The position numbers were made by a program, and so were the translations under genes. A stretch of DNA of 64,000 nt, from NCBI RefSeq assembly GCF_031456835.1, contig NZ_JAVDVK010000001.1, forward strand, positions 2,790,001-2,854,000, read 5' to 3'. The notes beneath the pieces are model-generated. The model was not told the DNA's origin. It did not search any database and was given only the letters and a program-made list of their open reading frames with translations. This stretch comes from Leifsonia shinshuensis (GTDB lineage Bacteria; Actinomycetota; Actinomycetes; Actinomycetales; Microbacteriaceae). Positions 8,463-15,992 of this stretch are shown here, piece after piece; the first letter of the stretch is position 1, and each line of letters opens with the position of its first letter.

Positions 8463-9008
8463 TCAGTGGAAGAGGCGGGCCACCAGGTGTTCGGCGGTGG
8501 TGTCCTCCAGCGTCCAGGGCAGGAAGATCACGCGGTAGACGATCGGGGCGACGACGGTGTCGAGGATGTCGTCGTCCGTGATCGAGGCATCCGGGTACCG
8601 CTCGAGGAGGAGGTTGGCCTCGATGCGGCGGTTGCGGAGGCAGTTGGACTGGCGCTCGCCGGCCGCGGAGGCTCCGCCCCGCAGCAGGGCCGCGTTGACC
8701 GGGTTGCGGTAGTGCTCCCCCAGCTCACGGGCCCACTCGGTGAGGTCGGCGCGCAGGTCGCCGCGCTCGGGCAGCGGGCGCGAGGGGTCGAGCTGGTAGG
8801 TGGCGATGTCGTTGATCAGGGTCGGGAGGTCGCCCCAGCGGCGGTAGATGCTGGTCGGGTTGACGCCGGCGCGCTCGGCGATCATCGGGACGGTGACCCT
8901 GTCCTGGCCCTTCTCTTCGACGAGCTCTTCGACAGCGGTCCGCACGTTGTGGATGACCGCGGCACTGCGTCCGCCCGTCCGCTTCGACGGTGTGGTCGTG
9001 TTTTCCAT
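8463..9008 (-). CDS. TetR-family transcriptional repressor
   Basis: This 181-residue regulator has the N-terminal TetR helix-turn-helix (MIAERAGVNPTSIYRRWGD, about residues 42-60) and a mostly helical ligand-binding C-terminus that ends in EHLVARLFH. It is divergent from the MFS exporter at 9099. The 90-bp gap between their starts contains two copies of AAAGCAA-N6-TTGCTTT, so it very probably represses both genes. The inducer is likely a substrate of the exporter, which cannot be named from sequence. Confidence 0.9.
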   Translation of the reverse strand: MENTTTPSKRTGGRSAAVIHNVRTAVEELVEEKGQDRVTVPMIAERAGVNPTSIYRRWGDLPTLINDIATYQLDPSRPLPERGDLRADLTEWARELGEHYRNPVNAALLRGGASAAGERQSNCLRNRRIEANLLLERYPDASITDDDILDTVVAPIVYRVIFLPWTLEDTTAEHLVARLFH

Positions 9009-9019
9009 GGGAATAGCTT

Positions 9020-9039
9020 AAAGCAAATCCTGTTGCTTT
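9020..9039. promoter_or_regulatory. TetR operator copy 1
   Basis: AAAGCAA (9020-9026), a 6-bp spacer ATCCTG, and TTGCTTT (9033-9039) form a perfect 7-bp inverted repeat 11 bp upstream of the TetR start. It is AT-rich against a GC-rich genome and identical in half-sites to copy 2, which makes chance unlikely. Confidence 0.85.
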
Positions 9040-9066
9040 TTACCACAACCCTCCCTATAGTCGCTA

Positions 9067-9086
9067 AAAGCAATCAATTTTGCTTT
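9067..9086. promoter_or_regulatory. TetR operator copy 2
   Basis: AAAGCAA (9067-9073), spacer TCAATT, and TTGCTTT (9080-9086) repeat the first site with the same 6-bp spacing. The centres are 47 bp apart. The right half runs into the AAGGAG ribosome site of the MFS gene, so binding would also block translation initiation signals or the transcript start. Confidence 0.85.
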
Positions 9087-9098
9087 AAGGAGCCGACC

Positions 9099-10355
9099 AT
9101 GACCACAGCGCAAGAGCCTTGCCCGACCGGAGGGATCCTGGCCGCGCGTCCCCTGCGCCCGTCCCGCCGCGTCTCCTCCTTCCGGCTCCGCCCGGCCGCC
9201 GCGTTCGCGGGCGCGGCCCTGGCCTTCGTGGCCGTGGCTCTCGCGGTGGGTGCGCCCAGCCCGCTGTTCGTGCTCTACCAGCAGGAGTGGGGTTTCCAGC
9301 CGTGGCTCCTGACGGTCGCCTTCGCCATCTACGCGGTCACCCTGCTCATCACCCTGCTGATCGCCGGGTCGCTCTCCGACCACATCGGCCGGCGCCCCGT
9401 GCTGATCGGGGCGCTCGCGCTGCAGGTCGTTGCGATGCTGGTCTTCCTCTTCGCACCTGACATCGGATGGATCATCGGAGCCCGAGCGGTGCAGGGCGTC
9501 GCGACGGGCGCGGCCATGAGCACGTTCACGGCCGCGCTGGTGGAGCTCGCGCCCGAGCGGCAGAAGAAGCTCGGCGCCACGATCGGCAGCACCGCGCCCG
9601 TCGGAGGGATCGCCATCGGCGCCTTCCTGACCGGCCTCGCGGTGCAGTTCGTCCCGCAGCCGACGACCCTCGTGTTCGTCGTGCTCGCGCTGCTGTTCGC
9701 CGCCGGCATCCTGGTGATCGCGGCGTCGCCCGAGACGGTGCAGCGCCGGCCGGGGGCCGTGCGGTCGCTGATCCCGCGGCTGCTGATCCCGCGCGCTGCC
9801 CGCTCGGAGTTCGCCGGCGCCATCCCGCTGTTCCTGGCGACGTGGATGCTCGCGGGCCTCTTCATCGGACTGTCGCCGTCCATCCTGCACGGGGTGTTCC
9901 ACCTCGACAGCGGACTGCTCAACGGAGCCATCGTCGCGGTGCCGCCGGCTGTCGGCGCGACGGCCGGCCTGCTGCTGACCCGTGCGCCTGCGCGGCGGAC
10001 GGTGGTGTGGGCGATGGCGGCGATCCTGGTCGGCGTGCTGATCGCCGCGGTCGGGATCGCGGCGGCCATCCTGCCGCTGCTGTTCGTGGGGGCGACCGTG
10101 GCGGGAGGCGGCTTCGGCGCCGGCTTCTCGGCCATGCTGCGCATCCTGGCGCCGCTCGCTCCGAACGATCAGCGCGCGGAGCTCTTCGCCGGGATCTTCC
10201 TGGTCAGCTACCTCGCCTACGGCGTGCCCGCGCTCGTCGCCGGGGAGCTCATCGTCGCGATCGGGCTGCTGCCGACGGCGCTCGGGTACTCCGCCGCGAT
10301 CGCGGTCGCCGCGGTCGTCGCGCTGGTGGTGCAGGCGCTCAGATCACGTCGATGA
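9099..10355 (+). CDS. MFS transporter, probable drug or metabolite exporter
   Basis: The 418-residue protein has twelve hydrophobic segments in the major-facilitator pattern. The cytoplasmic loop between helices 2 and 3 carries the DHIGRRPVLIGALALQ motif A, which marks the DHA1-like exporters. An AAGGAG site precedes the ATG at 9099. The N-terminal 30 residues are basic and extend before the first helix. It is divergent from a TetR repressor with twin operators, the usual arrangement for an inducible efflux pump. Its 3' end overlaps the convergent oxidoreductase gene by 17 bp. Confidence 0.88.
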   Translation: MTTAQEPCPTGGILAARPLRPSRRVSSFRLRPAAAFAGAALAFVAVALAVGAPSPLFVLYQQEWGFQPWLLTVAFAIYAVTLLITLLIAGSLSDHIGRRPVLIGALALQVVAMLVFLFAPDIGWIIGARAVQGVATGAAMSTFTAALVELAPERQKKLGATIGSTAPVGGIAIGAFLTGLAVQFVPQPTTLVFVVLALLFAAGILVIAASPETVQRRPGAVRSLIPRLLIPRAARSEFAGAIPLFLATWMLAGLFIGLSPSILHGVFHLDSGLLNGAIVAVPPAVGATAGLLLTRAPARRTVVWAMAAILVGVLIAAVGIAAAILPLLFVGATVAGGGFGAGFSAMLRILAPLAPNDQRAELFAGIFLVSYLAYGVPALVAGELIVAIGLLPTALGYSAAIAVAAVVALVVQALRSRR

Positions 10356-11358
10356 GCACCTTGCCCACGACGCCGTCCTCGACCGCGTCGTGGGCGGCCG
10401 CCGTCTCGGCGAGCGGGAAGCGGGTGATCGGGAGGCCGTCCTCTTCTCCCACCCGGAGGGCGCCGTCGGCGGCTGCGGCGGCCACCGCGCGCACGGCGGC
10501 CTCCTTGGCCTCCGGAGCGACCGTGTAGGTGAGGACGAACTGCCAGCGCAGGTTCTTCGACATGCTCGGGCGCACGGGGATCGTGACCGAGTCGGCGCCG
10601 GGTGCGTCCGCGTAGCTCGCGATCGTAGCGTTCGCTCCGGCGACCTTCACGTCGAGCTCGGCGTTGGCGATCACGTTCACGTCGACGATGATGTCGACGC
10701 CGCGCGGCGCCAGCGCGCCGATCGCCTTCGCGGTGTCCGGGTCGGTGTAGTTGACGACGTGGTGGGCTCCCGCGGCCCGCGCGAGCTCGGCCTTCTCGTG
10801 GCTGCTGACCGTCGCGATCACGGTCGCGCCCGCCCAGACGGCGAGCTGGATGGCGGCGTGCCCCACGGCGCCGGCGCCGCCCGCGACGAGGACCGTGCGC
10901 CCCTCCAGCGATCCGGGGGCCAGCTCCGTCGGCGCCTGCTCGTACGAGGTCAGAGCGCGATGCGCCGTCAGTGCGGGGATGCCGAAGGACGCGCCCTCGT
11001 CGAAGCTCACGTCGTCCGGCAGCGCGACTGTCTGCCGCTCCGGCACGACCGTGAGCTCCTGGGCTGTGCCGTCGGGGCGCTGGTACGCCGCATCCCACAC
11101 CCAGACGCGGTCGCCGGGCGCGAACCCGGTCACGCCCTCACCGACCGCGTCGACGACGCCGGCGCCGTCTTGGTTCGGCACCTGGGGGCGGGGGAGTTCC
11201 GCCGGGCCGCTGCCGCGCCGGGCCTTCCAGTCGGTGGGGTTGACCCCCGAGACGTGGATGCGCACGCGCACTTCGCCGGGACCGGGATGCGGCTCCTCGC
11301 GCTCGCCGAGGGTGAGGACGTCGGAGCCGCCGGTGGCGGAGTAGGTCACTGCCTTCAT
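10339..11358 (-). CDS. Zinc-independent NADPH:quinone oxidoreductase-like MDR protein
   Basis: The 339-residue product belongs to the medium-chain dehydrogenase/reductase family. It opens with MKAVTYSATGGSDVLTLGE, has a GroES-like catalytic half with VNPTDWKARRG, and a Rossmann half with the nucleotide-binding VLVAGGAGAVGHAAIQLA (about residues 150-168). The catalytic-zinc cysteines and structural zinc cluster of alcohol dehydrogenases are absent, so quinone or enone reduction with NADPH is more likely. The ATG at 11358 is chosen because it gives the family-typical N-terminus. It stands alone, converging on the MFS gene with a short 3' overlap. Confidence 0.88.
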   Translation of the reverse strand: MKAVTYSATGGSDVLTLGEREEPHPGPGEVRVRIHVSGVNPTDWKARRGSGPAELPRPQVPNQDGAGVVDAVGEGVTGFAPGDRVWVWDAAYQRPDGTAQELTVVPERQTVALPDDVSFDEGASFGIPALTAHRALTSYEQAPTELAPGSLEGRTVLVAGGAGAVGHAAIQLAVWAGATVIATVSSHEKAELARAAGAHHVVNYTDPDTAKAIGALAPRGVDIIVDVNVIANAELDVKVAGANATIASYADAPGADSVTIPVRPSMSKNLRWQFVLTYTVAPEAKEAAVRAVAAAAADGALRVGEEDGLPITRFPLAETAAAHDAVEDGVVGKVLIDVI

Positions 11359-11399
11359 GGCCTCCAGCAAACCATGACCGGAGGCGTCTCGCGAGGCGC

Positions 11400-12587
11400 T
11401 CAGCCGGCGGAGCAGGCGCCGGAGCTGATCGGAGCGCTGCCGACCGACGACAGCACGGGCCGCAGTTCGGCGAGGGTGAGCGCGTACCCGGTGTCGGGGT
11501 CCGTCGCGCTCCGCGCGAAGACCACGCCGGCGACGTCGCCATTGGCGTCGAGCAGCGGTCCGCCCGAGTTCCCCGGCCGCACGGAGCCGCGGAGCGAGTA
11601 GATGTCGCGGTCGACGCTTCCGCTCTGGTAGATGTCCGTTCCCCGGGCGGTGACCCGGTCGCGCACGCGCTGCGGTGACACGGTGAACGGACCGTCGCCC
11701 GGGTAGCCGAGGGCGTACGCCGGCGCCCCCGCGGCCAGGTCGGGGCCGATGTCGAGCGCGGGCGCGCCGAGGTCGGTGACGTCGAGCACCGCGAGGTCGC
11801 GCGACGGGTCGAAGGCGACGAGCGTCGCCCGCTCGACGGCGCTGCTGCCGGACTGCCGGACCACCACGGACGAGGCTCCCGCGACGACGTGCGCGTTGGT
11901 GACCACCCGGCCCCGCTGCACCACCCAGCCGCTGCCCTCGGAGTCGAGCCCGCACGCGGGCTTCGAGGCGAGCACCGTGACGACCGACTGCTCGGCGCCC
12001 GACACGGCGGCGGGGACGGATCCGTCCGGCTCGGGGACCGCGCGGATCGTCTCCCCGCCCTCGAAGACCTTCGGCAGGCCGGCTCCGGCGAGCGCGTCGT
12101 CGACGGCGCCCAGCACGGTGGACGAGGGGAGCGGCGCCATCCGGTTGAGGGTCGCCACCACGCTCGAGGAGTTGGCCGCCTGGACCACGGTGGCGAGGCT
12201 CGTGGCCATCGCGAATCCGGCCAGGAGCCAGACCACGACCGCCCAGGTCGCGAGCCCGAGGACCGCGCCGACCAGCGAGTCGAGCCAGCGGATCGGCCCG
12301 TGGCGCAGCACCTTGCCGATGAGGGAGGCGAGGGCACCGGCGATGGCGTAGACGATCCCGGCGCAGACCAGGATGACCACGGCGGCGACCACCGAGCGCT
12401 GGGTCACCCCGCCGAAACCGGCGGACGCGAACCAGTCGACCACGATCGGCGCGATCGTGAGCCCCAGCCAGAGCCCGAGGCCCAGACCGACGAGCGTCCC
12501 GGCGGCGCGGATGGCGCCCTTCGTCCAGCCCGCCGCGATCGCGAGGACGGCGAGCACCACGAGCACGACGTCCACCACGATCTCCAC
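11400..12587 (-). CDS. MarP-like membrane-anchored serine protease (CvpA domain plus trypsin fold)
   Basis: The 395-residue protein has four N-terminal membrane spans of the CvpA type (residues 1-150) followed by an extracytoplasmic chymotrypsin-like protease domain. The triad is visible as TNAHVV (His), SRDLAVLDV (Asp) and PGNSGGPLL (Ser). This architecture is that of MarP of mycobacteria, which protects against acid and oxidative stress by processing periplasmic targets. Two cysteines (CGLDSE and the C-terminal SSGACSAG) may form the disulphide known in that family. It is a single gene with a divergent tiny acidic protein upstream. Confidence 0.9.
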   Translation of the reverse strand: MEIVVDVVLVVLAVLAIAAGWTKGAIRAAGTLVGLGLGLWLGLTIAPIVVDWFASAGFGGVTQRSVVAAVVILVCAGIVYAIAGALASLIGKVLRHGPIRWLDSLVGAVLGLATWAVVVWLLAGFAMATSLATVVQAANSSSVVATLNRMAPLPSSTVLGAVDDALAGAGLPKVFEGGETIRAVPEPDGSVPAAVSGAEQSVVTVLASKPACGLDSEGSGWVVQRGRVVTNAHVVAGASSVVVRQSGSSAVERATLVAFDPSRDLAVLDVTDLGAPALDIGPDLAAGAPAYALGYPGDGPFTVSPQRVRDRVTARGTDIYQSGSVDRDIYSLRGSVRPGNSGGPLLDANGDVAGVVFARSATDPDTGYALTLAELRPVLSSVGSAPISSGACSAG

Positions 12588-12722
12588 GGCCCCACCCTGC
12601 CCCAGAAGACTGGACGGGACCTCAACCCGCGGTGGGCATCCGCTATCCGTCCGCCCCTATCGCACCGCGAGAGGCGCGACTACCGTCCGAAGCCGCACAG
12701 CATTCCGATGGAAGGAGCCACC

Positions 12723-12869
12723 ATGTCGGACCCCCGGGCGAACGGCGACGACGAGCGCGAGGACCTCGCGCCGGGCGAGCGTCAGTACACGAGTGCCGAT
12801 CTCACGGCGCATGACGCCGAGGAGGGACAGCTGCCGGAACACGGCGAAGGGGAGGACCCGACCGCTTAG
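12723..12869 (+). CDS. Small acidic protein, 48 aa
   Basis: The frame reads MSDPRANGDDEREDLAPGER and continues to GEGEDPTA, with a GAAGGAG ribosome site seven bases before the ATG. Almost a third of residues are Asp or Glu and there are no hydrophobic runs, so it is likely disordered. No domain is recognised. It ends on the stop codon of a convergent gene for another small acidic protein, with which it shares three bases. Good codon use and the ribosome site argue it is expressed. Confidence 0.6.
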   Translation: MSDPRANGDDEREDLAPGERQYTSADLTAHDAEEGQLPEHGEGEDPTA

Positions 12870-13009
12870 AGGCGGCCGTCCTCCTCGTCGCCGTCGTCCA
12901 CCGAGTCGGGTGTCGGCTGCGGGGAGGGGACGATGTCCGGATCCATCTGCTCCTCGGGCACGATGTCCGGGAAGTCGTCGGTCTGCTGGTCGCTGGTCTG
13001 TCTGGCCAT
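12866..13009 (-). CDS. Small acidic protein with repeated DIVP motif, 47 aa
   Basis: Reading the reverse strand from the ATG at 13009 gives MARQTSDQQTDDFPDIVPEE and ends in DDGDEEDGRL. The segments FPDIVPEEQ and DPDIVPSPQ form a short internal repeat. The protein is strongly acidic and probably disordered. No family is recognised. It converges with the neighbouring small gene, the two stop codons sharing three bases, an arrangement compatible with antisense interference between their transcripts. Confidence 0.5.
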   Translation of the reverse strand: MARQTSDQQTDDFPDIVPEEQMDPDIVPSPQPTPDSVDDGDEEDGRL

Positions 13010-13062
13010 GCGCGAACGCTACGCCTGCGATCCCGGGCCGGAAAGCCCCCTCCTCGCACTGC

Positions 13063-13761
13063 TCAGTCGGTGCCCGCGGGATCCTCCGGGGCACCGGGCG
13101 CCGCCGGCGGCCTGCGTCGCGATGTCAGCAGCACGATCGCCACGCCGATCACGGCGAGCACGACGATGCCGATGGCGATCCCGATGACGAGGCCCAGGTC
13201 GGTCCCGGTGGAGGCCGGGGTCGTCGGCTGGGCCGTGGATGCGGCTGCCGTGGCGGGCGGGGTGGCGCCGGCGCTGCTGCCGCCCGCGCCCGGCGACGAC
13301 CCCGCCTCCGTCGAGCCGGTCGCGCCGCACGGGCTGCCTTCCGAGCCCGCCGCTGCGGTGGCTCCCGCCGGCGGCTGGTAGGTGAAGGCGTACGACGACG
13401 AGACCGTGTGACCATCCGCAGACACGATCTGGTAGGTGACCGTGTACCGTCCGGCGCCGCCGAGGGCGACGGGGGCGGTCAGGGCAGTGTCGGCCACGGT
13501 CGCGCATCCGGTCTCGAAGTGCCGGGTTCCGGAGTCCGGACCCGTCACTGTGAGCAGGTTCGTGGAGCCCTTCCCCGAGAGGTCGAGCACGCGGTCGTTG
13601 AACGTGAGCGTCATCGCGGAGAGCGGAGCGGTGACCGTCGCATCCGCCGCGGGGTCGCTGCTCACGAGGTAGTCGTGCGCGTCCGCGGCGGCCACCGGGG
13701 CGAGGGCCAGGGCGACGGCGGCGACGAGGCCGGCCGTCGCGGCGAGCAGCCTGTTCGTCAT
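13063..13761 (-). CDS. copC: CopC-domain copper-binding protein with C-terminal anchor
   Basis: The 232-residue protein has a signal peptide (1-28) that releases an N-terminal His29, a copper ligand in CopC proteins, and a second ligand motif DGH at 116-118. The CopC beta-barrel spans roughly 29-125. It is followed by a Ser/Gly/Ala-rich linker and one membrane span near residue 200 (LGLVIGIAIGIVVLAVIGVA), leaving a short basic tail. It should bind Cu(II) outside the membrane. The start overlaps the ycnI stop by four bases (ATGA), so the two are translated together. No CopD-type permease is fused or adjacent. Confidence 0.9.
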   Translation of the reverse strand: MTNRLLAATAGLVAAVALALAPVAAADAHDYLVSSDPAADATVTAPLSAMTLTFNDRVLDLSGKGSTNLLTVTGPDSGTRHFETGCATVADTALTAPVALGGAGRYTVTYQIVSADGHTVSSSYAFTYQPPAGATAAAGSEGSPCGATGSTEAGSSPGAGGSSAGATPPATAAASTAQPTTPASTGTDLGLVIGIAIGIVVLAVIGVAIVLLTSRRRPPAAPGAPEDPAGTD

Positions 13762-14492
13762 CCCTGCACCTTACGCTCGCCCCGGCGTCCCACCCGGGTG
13801 AGGGCGAACACGGCCACGACCAGGGCGATCGCGCCGAGCGCCAGACCGCCCACTCCCACCGCGATGGACACGACGGTCGCGGTGGTGCTGGTCGCCGCGG
13901 AGGGGACCGGCGCCGGGGTCGCGACCAGCGTCGGCGAGCCGTCCTCGGCCGGCGCCGCGTCCTCGATGTAGAGGGTGGGGGCGGGATGCTCGGGCTCGTC
14001 ACCCGACGCGGGCGTCGGCTGGTCCCAGTCCACGACCGTCCCGTCGGAGTAGTACTGGTGGGTCGGCAGCTCGATGGAGCCGGTCTTCGGGACGGCGCCC
14101 GCCGACACGGTGAACTGCTGGAACTGCCCCGGCGCGATCTGCACGCCGCTGTCGGCCGTCCAGGTGATCCGGATGGGCGCCTCGGTGATCGTGCCGTCGT
14201 CCGTCTTCACGGGCTTCGCCAGCTTTTCGGTGTCGACCGTGGTGGTCCAGCCGGCGAGCGGCAGGTAGCTGACCGAGGTGAACGGCGTCTTCGTCGGCAG
14301 GTCGACGACGAGCTTGACCGTCCCCGCTGTCGCGGACTCGGTCGGAACTTTGAAGGTCAGGTTCGTGTAGCTGCCGGGCGACGCCTGGTCGGGGTCGACG
14401 TGGACGTGGGCGCTCGCCGCGAGCGGTGAGGCCAGGAGCAGGAGGGCGGTGGATGCCGCCGCGACGGACGCGGCGAACGTGGACTTCTTCAT
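13758..14492 (-). CDS. YcnI-family copper-binding membrane-anchored protein (DUF1775)
   Basis: The 244-residue protein has a signal peptide ending ASA at 28, so the mature chain begins HVHVDPDQASPGSYTNLTF, the YcnI start with its N-terminal histidine copper ligand. The cupredoxin-like DUF1775 domain covers about residues 29-180, including the GWTTTVDTEKL and YYSDGTVVDWDQP segments. A Pro-rich linker and one membrane span near 220 follow. The ATG at 14492 is chosen because an earlier in-frame ATG would precede a weak, non-hydrophobic leader. YcnI proteins are found beside copper transport genes, here CopC immediately downstream. Confidence 0.9.
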   Translation of the reverse strand: MKKSTFAASVAAASTALLLLASPLAASAHVHVDPDQASPGSYTNLTFKVPTESATAGTVKLVVDLPTKTPFTSVSYLPLAGWTTTVDTEKLAKPVKTDDGTITEAPIRITWTADSGVQIAPGQFQQFTVSAGAVPKTGSIELPTHQYYSDGTVVDWDQPTPASGDEPEHPAPTLYIEDAAPAEDGSPTLVATPAPVPSAATSTTATVVSIAVGVGGLALGAIALVVAVFALTRVGRRGERKVQG

Positions 14493-14568
14493 GGGGTCTT
14501 CCTTGCGATCGGATCGTCGATGAACGCGTGCGCGCGTCACGCGGCGAGCCGGGGACCCCGGGCTGCCG

Positions 14569-15207
14569 TCAGAACGCGCCGGCGATCGCGGGAGGACCGC
14601 GGTGGCGCAGCCGGGCGAGCGGGAGGCCGAGGTCGCGCAGCCGGGCGGGCGCGACGACCGTCGGCGCGACGACGGCCGCGGAGACGGGGACCGGCACCAC
14701 GACGAGTCGTTCGGCCGTCCGGGCGATGCGCACGCGCGCCGTCCGGAAGAGGCCCCAGAACGCCTGCTCGCCGAAGCGGAGGGCGACCACCGTCACCAGC
14801 ACGGCGCTCGCGTGAGTGAGCCACATCGACGGGGTGAGTTGGGACCCGTGCGCCGCGGGCATGGCACCGGCACTCATCGTCCCGGCGGACATCGTGAGGT
14901 GCGCGCCAAGGTGGAGGTGCGCCATCCCGTCGGGCGCGGTGAACCGCACCCCTCCGCCGCCGAGGGAGAAGAGCGCGTGGAACAGGAACTGGCTGAGCCC
15001 GACGGCGACGGTCAGCCGCCACAGGGAGAGGCGGCGTGTGGTGAGCGCTACGGAGGCGAGGGTCGCGAAGGCCAGGCTGAGAGCGACGGGCACGAGACCG
15101 GGCGCCGCTCCGCCTCCTGCGACGTGGAACAGCGCGGCGACGAAGATCGCGGCACCGGAGGCGAGCATCCCGCGTCCGACGCGTGCCCACCTCGATCCCA
15201 TGCGCAT
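14569..15207 (-). CDS. Membrane protein with His/Met-rich loop, probably copper-related
   Basis: The 212-residue protein has about five hydrophobic segments. Between the third and fourth lies an extracytoplasmic loop (about residues 92-125) rich in His and Met: DGMAHLHLGAHLTMSAGTM followed by SAGAMPAAHG. Such loops commonly bind Cu(I) or Cu(II). It lies 76 bp upstream of ycnI and copC in the same direction, so it is probably the first gene of a three-gene copper locus. The family is not recognised by me and the copper role is inferred from the loop and the neighbours. The C-terminal 55 residues are basic and cytoplasmic. Confidence 0.75.
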   Translation of the reverse strand: MRMGSRWARVGRGMLASGAAIFVAALFHVAGGGAAPGLVPVALSLAFATLASVALTTRRLSLWRLTVAVGLSQFLFHALFSLGGGGVRFTAPDGMAHLHLGAHLTMSAGTMSAGAMPAAHGSQLTPSMWLTHASAVLVTVVALRFGEQAFWGLFRTARVRIARTAERLVVVPVPVSAAVVAPTVVAPARLRDLGLPLARLRHRGPPAIAGAF

Positions 15208-15327
15208 CCTCCGTGTCGTCGGGTCTTCGGAGCCAGTCTACGGAACGGATTCCGCGGCTCCCGGCCGACCACAACGGGGGTCGGCGAACGGTCCGGACGG
15301 GAGCCTCACCCGCGTTATCCTGTGCGG

Positions 15328-15987
15328 GTGACGGTGGACACATGGCGGCGGCGGGTGCTCGTGGTGGAGGACCACGCCCTCATGCGCTCCCTCGTCGTCG
15401 ACGCATTCGGCCAGCGAGGCTTCGAGGCGGCAGGCGCAGCGACGGCCCCCGACGCGCTCGCGCTCGCCGGCACGTTCGACCCGGATCTCCTGGTGACGGA
15501 CATCGACCTGGGCAGCCGGCCGAACGGCGTGGAACTCGCCACCATCCTGCGGGCGCGGTCGCCGCACGTCGCTGTGATGTTCCTCAGCAACCTGTCGCGC
15601 GAGGCCGCCGCCGCCCAGGAGCGCAGCACGGTCGCGGACGCCTCCTTCGTCAACAAGGCCGCGGTGGAGTCGGTGGAGGAGCTGGTGGATGCGGCCGAGG
15701 CGGTCCTGGCCGACCGTCCCGTCCGGCGGGAGCAGCCGGGCACGGATGCGCGCTCGCGTCTGCTGCGCCTGACCGCCGCCCAGCTCGAGACGACGCGGCT
15801 GCTCGCCGCAGGCCTGTCCAACGCGGAGATCGCCCGCCGGCGCAACGTCACCGTGCGAGCCGTCGAGAAGAGCGTGGAGCGCGTCTTCCAGGCGCTCGGG
15901 TTCGCGGGCGGGGAGCGCACCGCACCGCGCGTCGCGGCGGCCACCCTGTACACGTCGACCTTCGGCGACCCCGCTTCGGGACTCTGA
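15328..15987 (+). CDS. LuxR/NarL-type response regulator
   Basis: The 219-residue protein has a receiver domain with the acidic pair in VVEDH, the phospho-acceptor Asp in LLVTDIDLG (about residue 54), and the conserved Lys in FVNKAA. A C-terminal LuxR HTH follows (TAAQLETTRLLAAGLSNAEI, then ARRRNVTVRAVEKSVERVF). The GTG at 15328 is chosen because it lies directly before the first receiver strand, and a longer reading would overlap the divergent copper locus. It precedes a histidine kinase gene by five bases, forming a two-component system. The signal sensed is unknown. Confidence 0.88.
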   Translation: MTVDTWRRRVLVVEDHALMRSLVVDAFGQRGFEAAGAATAPDALALAGTFDPDLLVTDIDLGSRPNGVELATILRARSPHVAVMFLSNLSREAAAAQERSTVADASFVNKAAVESVEELVDAAEAVLADRPVRREQPGTDARSRLLRLTAAQLETTRLLAAGLSNAEIARRRNVTVRAVEKSVERVFQALGFAGGERTAPRVAAATLYTSTFGDPASGL

Positions 15988-15992
15988 TCCGG

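Noticed and set aside
14602..15987. 461-codon response regulator with long N-terminal extension
   Set aside because: The extension is antisense to the copper membrane protein and ends where the receiver domain begins at a good GTG, 15328.
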